This document shows, one piece after another, positions 1 to 5,821 of a stretch of DNA of 5,821 nt. Position 1 is the stretch's first letter; each line of letters starts with the position of its first letter. The stretch is from positions 1 through 5,821 of the forward strand of contig DNAE01000108.1 in the NCBI GenBank assembly GCA_003543635.1, given 5' to 3'. The notes below the pieces were generated by a model. That model ran no database searches. It was not told where the DNA came from and worked only from the letters and a program-made list of their open reading frames with translations. A program made the position numbers and the translations under genes. Origin of the DNA: Clostridiales bacterium. Lineage in GTDB: Bacteria; Bacillota; Clostridia; Saccharofermentanales; Saccharofermentanaceae.

Positions 1-743
1 CTGCGGATGATCTCATCCGTCATGCTGCCGTAGATCTCCTCGAATCCCGGAACGAAGATCATCGGGTCCAGGCAAAGCCTCACCTGCGCCCCCTCCTTCT
101 GAGCCGCGATAACCGACTCTATCCTCTTATCGAAGGAAGCGGTCTTATGCTCATACCTTTGTATTACCTCCCGGGGCGATATGGAAAAGGCATAGATGAT
201 CCTATCCGAAGGAACAAAGGACTTGGGGGCGGACTTTGTTCGAAGTTCTATATAAAGTCCCTCCCGGGAGAGGGCCAAGTCCGTCCAGAAAGAGGAAAGT
301 CCCGTATCCTCCTCCAGGGCAAGAAGGTCAGTGTCGTAGGAACAGGAAAGGTAAAGGGGACCGTCGGCAAGCATCAGATCCACCTCCCTCTCGTAGTCGT
401 CAAGATTTACGAACAGCACGATATTGGCCCCCGGGTACATTCCCTTGAGGAAACAGTACTCACAATTAAATACGCAATTCATGGCGTTGACGGAATAGAA
501 GAACCTTTCCGATCCGAAATCCTGACAGACCGGGGCCCCGGGAAAGATCTTATTGCCGTCGTTGACCGCCAGGATCAACGAGCGGGATCTCTCCTGACGG
601 GAGAAGTCCTGTCCCGTCCTGTTGAAGACATCCTTATAGTGATCGATGAAGATCACGGATGATCCCCCGTATCTTCCGAGGATCCTTTCCGTCAGCTCAT
701 ATCCCAAAGCCCTCTTTTCAATATAGATGTGAGACGGCTTCAT
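1..743 (-). CDS. splB: Spore photoproduct lyase family radical SAM protein (3' end beyond window)
   Basis: The visible 247 residues match the N-terminal two thirds of spore photoproduct lyase, which uses a [4Fe-4S] cluster and S-adenosylmethionine to split the thymine dimer (5-thyminyl-5,6-dihydrothymine) of UV-irradiated spore DNA. The protein begins MKPSHIYIEKRAL, a typical start for the family. The cluster motif CVFNCEYCF gives C90, C94 and C97, the same spacing and numbering as known lyases. VNLDD follows at 112-116, then C134 in SCSYDTD, the likely equivalent of the hydrogen-donor cysteine (about residue 140-141 in bacillar enzymes). RTKS at 168-171 and the FSIS...FDKRIESVIAAQKEGA region at 186-217 also fit the family. 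The residue after the third cluster cysteine is F98, where classical enzymes have a tyrosine. The ATG overlaps the end of the upstream nucleosidase by 26 bp and is preceded by AAGGTG, so translational coupling is likely. The family is certain, but the exact substrate is not: non-sporulating relatives also carry such proteins. The stop codon lies outside the window. Confidence 0.88.
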   Translation of the reverse strand, partial: MKPSHIYIEKRALGYELTERILGRYGGSSVIFIDHYKDVFNRTGQDFSRQERSRSLILAVNDGNKIFPGAPVCQDFGSERFFYSVNAMNCVFNCEYCFLKGMYPGANIVLFVNLDDYEREVDLMLADGPLYLSCSYDTDLLALEEDTGLSSFWTDLALSREGLYIELRTKSAPKSFVPSDRIIYAFSISPREVIQRYEHKTASFDKRIESVIAAQKEGAQVRLCLDPMIFVPGFEEIYGSMTDEIIR

Positions 744-1509
744 CCAGCACCTTCTTTCCCTCCGCCTTTGATGCAACGGGCAAAAACGGAGCGAAATACT
801 CCTTCGGATCTTTTCCCGTCGATATGAGATAGGAAGAGATCTCCCTTAATCTGTTCTTCATATACTCCGTGCAGTGAAGCGCCTCCGACAGGGATGAGAT
901 GTCGTATTCGGGGATGTCCTCTTCCTCCTTTATACCGAGGAGGGTGTCTACCGTTCTTAAGATCTCCTCACGTCTTCCCTCCAAAAGAGAGTAAACTGAA
1001 CTCACCGTTATCTCCTCACCGAAGTCACTTACGATCTTCACAAGGAAGATTCGGTCCTTTGATGTAAACATGGAAGCGGTCTCGATAAAGGCCGAGCTTT
1101 CCATGTCGGTTATCTCCTCCCGATCCTTAAGATCTCCGGGAAGAGAAGGAACAGACACGGTCACCGAGGCTTTCTCCGGTATTCCCAGGGGGACTATCAT
1201 ATCGGGATAGTATGACCTTGAGGTATCAAGATCCGTGATCTTATTCACATGGAATATGTCGCCCTTTTTGTCCCCCTTACCCCCGGCACATATACCGAAA
1301 TTTAAAACGACGGGGGATAGGTTGTTAAAGTAAGTCAGGACCCGGGCCACGGTGGCGGCGCATCTCACCTTACCTATACCGGTAAGAGCCAGAAGGATAT
1401 TGCCGTTCCCGTATAACTCCAGACCGGAAACGGAAGTATCCCTTTTAAGTCCGAAGGAATCTATTATGAGATCCGCCTCTGCTTTTATTGCACAAAAGAT
1501 AAATATCAT
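718..1509 (-). CDS. MTA/SAH nucleosidase-like protein (phosphorylase superfamily), paired with the lyase
   Basis: This 263-residue cytosolic protein resembles 5'-methylthioadenosine/S-adenosylhomocysteine nucleosidase, which hydrolyses the adenine N-glycosidic bond and in known members also accepts 5'-deoxyadenosine. The N terminus MIFIFCAIKAEAD aligns with E. coli MIGIIGAMEEE-type starts and places E11 at the catalytic-water glutamate. LTGIGKV (42-48) and NFGICAGG (70-77) match the nucleoside-binding glycine motifs. TDMESSA (134-140) gives the ribose-binding E137, and VSDFGEE (160-166) gives the adenine-protonating D162. Two things are odd. About 30 residues are missing between residues 101 and 137, where E. 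coli has the SGDAFI strand. There is also a helical, charged C-terminal extension from about residue 193 to 263. The family is clear; the substrate is inferred. A purine nucleoside phosphorylase or futalosine hydrolase is less likely given the E/E/D set. No Shine-Dalgarno sequence precedes the ATG. The end overlaps the lyase start, suggesting a two-gene operon. Confidence 0.8.
   Translation of the reverse strand: MIFIFCAIKAEADLIIDSFGLKRDTSVSGLELYGNGNILLALTGIGKVRCAATVARVLTYFNNLSPVVLNFGICAGGKGDKKGDIFHVNKITDLDTSRSYYPDMIVPLGIPEKASVTVSVPSLPGDLKDREEITDMESSAFIETASMFTSKDRIFLVKIVSDFGEEITVSSVYSLLEGRREEILRTVDTLLGIKEEEDIPEYDISSLSEALHCTEYMKNRLREISSYLISTGKDPKEYFAPFLPVASKAEGKKVLDEAVSHLY
748..755 (-). promoter_or_regulatory. 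Ribosome binding site of the lyase gene, inside the nucleosidase coding region
   Basis: AGAAGGTG ends four bases before the ATG at 743-741. It lies wholly within the last codons of the upstream nucleosidase, and it supports this ATG as the start, because the next in-frame ATG is at residue 88, just before the cluster cysteines. Confidence 0.55.
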
Positions 1510-1515
1510 AAATGG

Positions 1516-1543
1516 ATTCTATTACAAACGAGCCCAAAGTAAA
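1516..1543 (-). promoter_or_regulatory. Possible sigma-A promoter for the nucleosidase-lyase pair, giving a leaderless mRNA
   Basis: A -35-like TTTACT (1543-1538, four of six consensus bases) and a -10-like TAGAAT (1521-1516, five of six) are 16 bp apart. The -10 ends six bases before the ATG at 1509, so initiation at the usual distance would fall on or next to the start codon. The -35 overlaps the U tract of the preceding terminator. This is weak evidence from consensus matching alone; the alternative is read-through from the transporter operon. Confidence 0.35.
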
Positions 1544-1566
1544 AGCGGCCCTCCGAAGAGAGCCGC
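1536..1566 (-). terminator. Rho-independent terminator after the permease gene
   Basis: Reading the minus strand, nine base pairs (GCGGCTCTC with GAGGGCCGC, including one T-G wobble) enclose a TTCG loop closed by C-G, the very stable UUCG tetraloop arrangement. TTTTACTTT follows directly. The hairpin begins seven bases after the permease TAA stop codon. A longer imperfect dyad (1538-1578) adds AGTAAAAG/CTTTTACT arms around an unpaired bulge and includes the stop codon. It separates the transporter operon from the nucleosidase-lyase pair. Confidence 0.85.
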
Positions 1567-1573
1567 CGTGCTT

Positions 1574-3925
1574 TTACTCTGCTATGAGCATATTATACGC
1601 TTCGATCTTTCTTATCTTTCTCGCTTCAAACAAAGCGAACAGGAAGGACAGGACTATGACCGAGGCCGATATGATCAACATTCCCGCTACGGGTATGGTG
1701 AAGTTTGCCCTCACCACTCCGAAGGATGTCATCATCATGTTCATATAAGGGTTTGCAATGTGATAGGAGATCACGGCGAATATGATGACCGACAATATGA
1801 TGGAGGGCATGAAGCTCAGGGCCGTTTGTATCATCAGATCATTATTCGTGTATCCCAGGGCCTTGTAGATACCGTAATCCAGCCTCTTGCTGAATATGAG
1901 GGACTTGATGAGAAGGAAGAGCACCAGCAGGATAAGGGAAGCCGATATGAGGCTCATGAATACGAGCATTGCGGTTGCCAGTCCCTTGAAGGTGGAAAGT
2001 CCTCCCTCCACGGTCTCATAGAAGTTATTCCTGGATATCACGTGATCTCCGAATTTATCGGCACATCCGTCAAGGATGGACTCTGAAGCCTCCTTGCTGT
2101 CGCAATCATACCAGATGCTGCCCGGGATATAATCCAGATCCATCACATGACCGGCACCCGCCATGTTCATGATGGCTTCACGACCGTCGTTGTTGGTGGT
2201 CTGCATAAAGCCCGTAATGAGATAGGAATATGTCTCTTCTCCGTATCTGAGCTCGATCTCGTCTCCTATATTGAAGCCGTATTCCTTGGCGAACTTACCG
2301 CTGATGGTGATCTCGTTGTCATAGGTGGGATATCTTCCCTCATAGCAGGCAGACCTGTTCACGAGTTTATCCGTATCGCCGCAGATATAAACATTAAGCC
2401 TGTCCTCTCCGTTATAGGTCATGGCTGTCTCGTATATCTCTCTGGGATTTATAACATCCTCCCTGTCCTCCATATACTCAAGGCACTCTTTTCGGGCCTC
2501 GTGATCGACCACTACCACACCGCCGCAGGTCTCGAAGGTGAGAAGTTCCAATTTCGGTTCCCTGTTGAAGTTGTTATACATCAGCAGCGCGATCGTGCAG
2601 AGGAACATGATAAGACCGATAACAAGGAATGTTATTACGTTCTGCTTCATGTTGAACACCATGGTCTTCATGGCCAGGTTAAAGTTAAGGCCGAAGGAGG
2701 AATCCTTCAATGCGAATCTGTTCTTCCTGAAGTTGTGGCTCTCAGTACCGTTCCTCAGGGCAACGATGGGCTCTATCTTCCTGATCTTCCTCACCGCGAA
2801 CATGGTGATGATGACGGTAAAGATCACAACGGACACCACGGAGATGACGGATGTCAAAAGATTAAAGGAAGGCGTATAGGGAATTCCCATCTGGGCTATG
2901 GCAAAGGATGCCACCAGGGGCATGATACCATAGGAGGAAGCAAGTCCTATGAGGGATCCGATGACCGACAGGAACCCGAAGAGTAAGAGAAGGGAACTCT
3001 TGATATCCCGGCTCGTATAACCGACAGCCTTTAAAGCACCGAGGGTCTTCATGTTCTCCCTTATGTAGTTCGTGATACTGTTGACGAGCATCATGAGGAT
3101 CACGAGGATAAGGACGATGGTGATCACGAGGAAGGAAACCGCAATGATCCTGGACATGAAGGTCCTGTTGGTAAGGATATTCCCGATGGACTGGGTCGAT
3201 ACTACGGCATCGCCGTTAAGTGCAACTATCTTATCGTTAAACTCGATGGCGAACTTGGATCCCTTAACCCCCTCCTTGAGATCATAGATGACGGTTATGC
3301 AGGAGCACTCGCCTGCATCAGCATCCTTCATCACGCCATATGTACCGTCGTCCACTATAAACTCAAATGTTCCGTTGTTATTACAGCCGAAGTAAGGAGT
3401 CGTGGTAAAACCCTTTACCTTGAGATCATATTGCTTGCCGAATATCTCGACATTATAGTCGTCTCCCAGCTTATAATTGCCGCTGGTATAGAACTGATAA
3501 GGAAGATAGATGTAATCATCGGAGATGCTGCTGTCCTCGGTGACGATCTCCGTCCTGCCCAGATCTTTATCGAAGGCACTGCCGTCATCCACGACCACGT
3601 TTACCGTTATCTTTCCTTCTGCGAAGGGTACGGGGGTATCGTGGTAGGACAGGGCATGTCTGATATCGTATCTCTCACAATCGTCCTTCAAAAGTCCGTC
3701 CAACACGTCATCATTGATCCCCTCCAGGGACTTGTCTATCCTTATGAACCCGTCACAGGCATCAAGTCTTTCAACTTCCTTCTGTGCTGCAGGGTAAGCA
3801 TCGAAAAACAGAAGGAGCGACGAAGAGAGCAACATGCAGGCGATCATCATGAGGACCACGAGACCTATGGACGTTCCCCTGTTCTTCTTGAAATGTGATT
3901 TTGACAGAAGCTTGATCTTATTCAT
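1574..3925 (-). CDS. ABC transporter permease with two FtsX domains (MacB/SalY type)
   Basis: This 783-residue inner-membrane protein is the partner of the ATPase immediately upstream. The predicted layout is a membrane segment at about 19-41, an outside domain at 42-256, three segments at about 257-281, 309-334 and 355-378, a fifth at 427-449, a second outside domain at 450-646, and three more at about 647-674, 704-724 and 746-767. Each half has the FtsX signature: MKTLGALKAVGYTSRDI (292-308) and LDYGIYKALGYTNNDLM (682-698). Each half ends in an ARKIRKIE-like segment (377-385 and 767-775). The protein is therefore an internal duplication with eight segments, unlike the ten-segment BceB layout. 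Such permeases act in mechanotransmission or export of peptides, lipoproteins or antimicrobials; the substrate cannot be told here. The ATG at 3925 is preferred over an in-frame GTG at 3934, because GGGGTGG sits five bases upstream and the start then follows the ATPase stop by two bases. Eleven cysteines fall in the two outside domains. Confidence 0.88.
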   Translation of the reverse strand: MNKIKLLSKSHFKKNRGTSIGLVVLMMIACMLLSSSLLLFFDAYPAAQKEVERLDACDGFIRIDKSLEGINDDVLDGLLKDDCERYDIRHALSYHDTPVPFAEGKITVNVVVDDGSAFDKDLGRTEIVTEDSSISDDYIYLPYQFYTSGNYKLGDDYNVEIFGKQYDLKVKGFTTTPYFGCNNNGTFEFIVDDGTYGVMKDADAGECSCITVIYDLKEGVKGSKFAIEFNDKIVALNGDAVVSTQSIGNILTNRTFMSRIIAVSFLVITIVLILVILMMLVNSITNYIRENMKTLGALKAVGYTSRDIKSSLLLLFGFLSVIGSLIGLASSYGIMPLVASFAIAQMGIPYTPSFNLLTSVISVVSVVIFTVIITMFAVRKIRKIEPIVALRNGTESHNFRKNRFALKDSSFGLNFNLAMKTMVFNMKQNVITFLVIGLIMFLCTIALLMYNNFNREPKLELLTFETCGGVVVVDHEARKECLEYMEDREDVINPREIYETAMTYNGEDRLNVYICGDTDKLVNRSACYEGRYPTYDNEITISGKFAKEYGFNIGDEIELRYGEETYSYLITGFMQTTNNDGREAIMNMAGAGHVMDLDYIPGSIWYDCDSKEASESILDGCADKFGDHVISRNNFYETVEGGLSTFKGLATAMLVFMSLISASLILLVLFLLIKSLIFSKRLDYGIYKALGYTNNDLMIQTALSFMPSIILSVIIFAVISYHIANPYMNMMMTSFGVVRANFTIPVAGMLIISASVIVLSFLFALFEARKIRKIEAYNMLIAE

Positions 3926-3927
3926 CT

Positions 3928-4683
3928 TTACCACCCCATTCCGCCTAAGAAATCACGGAGCTTCTGATGGCGTTCCTTATCACCCGATACATATCTGCCG
4001 AGCTCGATCTGGCCGGCGATCTCACCGTCTTTAACATAGAGGATCCTGTTTCCCCTTCTGGCGCTGTTGATATCGTGGGTGACCATTATTATGGACTGTC
4101 CCTTGTTATTGAAGCCCGTCAGAGCGTCAAGGACATCCTTACCCGTCTTGGAATTGAGGGCACCGGTGGGCTCGTCCGCAAACACCAGCTCGGGCTTATT
4201 TACAAGAGCCCTGGCTATACCCACCCTCTGGGCCTCACCGCCGGAGATCTGGGTGGGAAACTTATCCCACATGGATTCCTCGATATCCACCTGCTTAAGT
4301 ACCTTTCCCGCTTTCTCGCAGGCCTCCTTCCTGTCGTTGGTCACCAGGAGCGCCGCAGACAGGACGTTATCCATGAGGCTCATGGAATCCACAAGATAGG
4401 TCTGCTGGAAGACGAATCCGCAGTTCTTCCTTCTGAAGAGGGCCAGCTGGTCGGAATTCTTCTTGGTGATGTCCTCCCCCAGGAAAACGATGTGACCGAG
4501 GGTGGGCTTATCCATACCGGAAAGAGCGTAAAGGAGAGTTGACTTACCTGCTCCCGAGGCACCCATTATAACGGTGAAATCACCCTTCCTGATCTCAAGA
4601 TCGATATTCCTTAAAACGTGCTGCTGAACTCCTCCGTTGGAGAATGTCTTACAAAGTCCTTTTGTTTCGATTATATTAGCCAT
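3928..4683 (-). CDS. ABC transporter ATP-binding protein (LolD/MacB/SalX family)
   Basis: This 251-residue ATPase powers the neighbouring FtsX-type permease. It has Walker A GASGAGKST at 41-49, a Q-loop at VFQQ (91-94), signature ISGGEAQRV at 146-154, Walker B LVFADEPT at 166-173 with catalytic E171, a D-loop-like GALNSKTG, and H-loop H203 in MVTHD. Length and motif order are normal for the COG1136 group, which couples to permeases for lipoprotein release, macrolide or peptide export and antimicrobial-peptide resistance. The start is the ATG at 4683, because AAAGGAGGT sits seven bases upstream. A longer in-frame reading from a TTG at 4722 would begin upstream of the proposed -10 element and is rejected. 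The permease follows after two bases, so the two are surely one operon. Expression is probably set by the repeat array and promoter just upstream. Confidence 0.93.
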   Translation of the reverse strand: MANIIETKGLCKTFSNGGVQQHVLRNIDLEIRKGDFTVIMGASGAGKSTLLYALSGMDKPTLGHIVFLGEDITKKNSDQLALFRRKNCGFVFQQTYLVDSMSLMDNVLSAALLVTNDRKEACEKAGKVLKQVDIEESMWDKFPTQISGGEAQRVGIARALVNKPELVFADEPTGALNSKTGKDVLDALTGFNNKGQSIIMVTHDINSARRGNRILYVKDGEIAGQIELGRYVSGDKERHQKLRDFLGGMGW

Positions 4684-4690
4684 TTCTTTG

Positions 4691-4699
4691 ACCTCCTTT
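4691..4699 (-). promoter_or_regulatory. Strong Shine-Dalgarno site that decides the ATPase start
   Basis: AAAGGAGGT is a near-perfect complement of the 16S rRNA tail and lies seven bases before the ATG at 4683. It rules for that ATG over upstream in-frame alternatives. By contrast, the nucleosidase start at 1509 has no such site. Confidence 0.9.
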
Positions 4700-4707
4700 A
4701 TGGCTCC

Positions 4708-4713
4708 ATGATA
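4708..4713 (-). promoter_or_regulatory. -10 element of the transporter operon promoter
   Basis: TATCAT matches five of six bases of TATAAT. The place 17 bp upstream where a -35 should be reads AAGGCA, a poor match that falls inside the repeat array. This is what is seen at activator-dependent promoters of the PhoB class. Initiation near 4701 would give a leader of about 18 nt that still contains the whole ribosome binding site. Confidence 0.5.
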
Positions 4714-4720
4714 CGTTTTC

Positions 4721-4762
4721 AAGTCTTAAGTGCCTTTAAGGAAGTCTTAAATAGTCCTTAAA
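4721..4762 (-). promoter_or_regulatory. Four phased TTAAG-type repeats, probable response-regulator binding site
   Basis: On the minus strand, TTTAAGGAC, TTTAAGACTT, CTTAAAGGC and CTTAAGACTT follow one another. Their TTAA cores start at 4761, 4750, 4739 and 4729, spaced 11, 11 and 10 bp, about one helical turn each. OmpR/PhoB-family regulators bind such tandem direct repeats as head-to-tail dimers. The array ends seven bases before the -10 element and takes the place of a -35. The first repeat covers the stop codon of the histidine kinase gene. The neighbouring kinase makes its partner regulator the obvious candidate, but that is inference. Overlapping dyads such as TTTAAG-ACTTC-CTTAAA leave a dimeric repressor or an RNA hairpin as alternatives. 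Confidence 0.6.
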
Positions 4763-5821
4763 TCGTACGGAGCTTGAATATTACCGCAAGTCCGGGATCG
4801 GCATTCTCTATGTAGAGCTCGCCGTTCATGGCCTCGATAAAGCTGTTGGCAAGGTAAAGGCCCAATCCTGCGCCCTCCTTGCCGGAGGCGTTTTCACCCC
4901 GCTTATATTTCTCCTTGAGGAGAGGCAATTCCTCGTCCGTGACACCGGGGCCCTTGTCGGAGACGCGGACATAGAGATATTCGTTTTCCAGGCGGGATTC
5001 CACCCGGATATCCGTATCCGCATACTTATATGAATTCATGAAGACGTTATCAAAGGCCTGCTGAAGCCTCAATCTGTCCGCGAAGATCATGCACCCGGGG
5101 ATCTCGTATTCCGAACATCTGGAAAGGTAATCGGAATTCCTTATTATATCCGTCAGGATGGAACTGTCGCATTCCACCGGACTTACCGGTATCTCCTTTA
5201 TATCCTGCACGCTGGAGTTAAACAGGTTATCCACAAGGACCGTTATCTGATCGCTCTTGATGTTTATGAGGTTAAAGTATTCCTTGACCTTGTCCTCCTT
5301 CGCAAGCTCGTATCCTATCTCGGAGCTGGACTTGATGGAGGCCACGGGGGTCTTGAGATCGTGGGACAGCTTTGCCACCATCTCCTTTTTGTCGTCGGCG
5401 GCCTTCTTCTCGTTTATCCTCGCCTTTCTAAGTTCACTCCTCATGATATCGAAGCTCTCAGTAAAGCTTCCGAAGATATGCTTCTTATCCACATAAAGGG
5501 GGATATCCAGATCTCCCTCGGCAACGCGCTTGGCAAATGTCGACATCTTCTCGAAGGGCTCTATCATGGTCTTATGGATATATATGAAGCAGGAGATCAT
5601 GATGATCGATTGCACCCCGGAAAAAACGATCATCGTTATAAGGATCCTGTTCTTATAATGATCCACCGTATCCAGGGTATTATTTCTGAATATGATCTTT
5701 CCGTTCTCCCCATTGAGATCTATATCCAGGATGGTATCGTTATGCACAACGGCCTCATTTATGGAGTCCGACACATTATCGCTCGTCTTATAGAGCACGT
5801 TTCCTTCGCCATCCAGCAGGG
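4758..5821 (-). CDS. Membrane sensor histidine kinase (N terminus beyond window)
   Basis: The visible 353 or so residues are the C-terminal part of a two-component sensor kinase that autophosphorylates on histidine and passes phosphate to a response regulator. Counting from the in-frame GTG at 5798, an outside-facing sensor stretch (1-50) leads to a membrane segment at about 52-74, a HAMP linker at about 75-128, and the HisKA domain with KLSHDLKTPVASI (phospho-acceptor H146). The ATPase domain follows, with an N box around N251 and N255, a DKGPG loop at 281-285 and a glycine box GAGLGLYLA at 309-317. All catalytic parts look intact. The GTG is not the real start: the frame stays open to the window edge, encoding LLDGEGN directly before it, which resembles a PAS-like or sensor strand. 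The transporter genes follow after a 74-bp promoter gap, so this is an ABC-linked two-component system. The response regulator gene is not in the window and is expected upstream, to the right. Confidence 0.92.
   Translation of the reverse strand, partial: LLDGEGNVLYKTSDNVSDSINEAVVHNDTILDIDLNGENGKIIFRNNTLDTVDHYKNRILITMIVFSGVQSIIMISCFIYIHKTMIEPFEKMSTFAKRVAEGDLDIPLYVDKKHIFGSFTESFDIMRSELRKARINEKKAADDKKEMVAKLSHDLKTPVASIKSSSEIGYELAKEDKVKEYFNLINIKSDQITVLVDNLFNSSVQDIKEIPVSPVECDSSILTDIIRNSDYLSRCSEYEIPGCMIFADRLRLQQAFDNVFMNSYKYADTDIRVESRLENEYLYVRVSDKGPGVTDEELPLLKEKYKRGENASGKEGAGLGLYLANSFIEAMNGELYIENADPGLAVIFKLRTI

Noticed and set aside
147..662. A 171-codon plus-strand open frame
   Set aside because: It lies opposite the lyase gene, whose minus-strand frame carries clear cluster cysteines and family motifs. 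The plus-strand product shows no domain and no ribosome binding site.
1352..2086. A 244-codon plus-strand open frame spanning the nucleosidase start and the permease end
   Set aside because: Its product is low-complexity, rich in His, Glu, Tyr and Gly, as expected for the antisense of membrane-protein codons. It crosses a terminator and two real genes.
2147..4542. Several long plus-strand open frames opposite the permease and ATPase
   Set aside because: They are antisense shadows: none has a recognisable domain, and all sit opposite well-supported minus-strand genes.
4684..4722. Extended N terminus of the ATPase from an in-frame TTG
   Set aside because: The extra 13 residues have no family match, the TTG lies upstream of the proposed -10, and the strong AAAGGAGGT points to the ATG at 4683.
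4721..4762. The repeat array as a transcription terminator after the kinase gene
   Set aside because: The possible stems are short, A/T-rich (for example TTTAAG/CTTAAA) and not followed by a U tract. The regular 10-11 bp phasing and nearby -10 fit a protein-binding site better.
5798..5821. GTG at 5798 as the true start of the histidine kinase
   Set aside because: The frame continues upstream without a stop to the window edge, with sensor-like sequence, and a full kinase of this type should have another membrane segment before the outside domain.

Overview
All supported genes in this window lie on the minus strand, so transcription runs from right to left. Together they look like two functional modules of a Gram-positive, probably Clostridia-class (Lachnospiraceae-like) chromosome. 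That placement is inference. It rests on the gene families present (spore-photoproduct-lyase family, ABC transporter next to a histidine kinase), the strong AGGAGGT ribosome binding site, the AGG/AGA arginine and ATA isoleucine codons, and moderate GC. No marker gene fixes the species.

Right-hand module (about 5821 to 1536): the C-terminal part of a membrane sensor histidine kinase, cut by the window edge, is followed by a 74-bp gap, an ABC-transporter ATPase, and two bases later a large FtsX/MacB-type permease with two FtsX repeats. The gap holds four TTAA-centred repeats spaced 11, 11 and 10 bp apart, ending 7 bp before a TATCAT -10 element. This is how an OmpR/PhoB-family response regulator usually sits on an activated promoter. 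The kinase's response regulator is not in the window and probably lies just beyond the right edge. The working model is that the kinase senses a stress or peptide at the envelope, its partner regulator binds the repeats, and the transporter operon is induced. A hairpin with a UUCG loop and a U tract directly after the permease stop codon closes the module.

Left-hand module (about 1545 to 1): a divergent nucleosidase of the MTA/SAH nucleosidase (phosphorylase) superfamily overlaps by 26 bp a radical-SAM protein of the spore photoproduct lyase family, which is cut by the left edge. The overlap suggests translational coupling. The pairing suggests a job: the nucleosidase could clear 5'-deoxyadenosine or related thionucleosides that arise from radical-SAM chemistry. 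The nucleosidase has no Shine-Dalgarno sequence, and a promoter-like pair sits so close to its ATG that the transcript may be leaderless.

The window is densely coding. The longest non-coding stretches are 64 bp (1510-1573) and 74 bp (4684-4757), and both are filled with regulatory signals. I see no tRNA, rRNA, CRISPR array, insertion sequence or convincing plus-strand gene.
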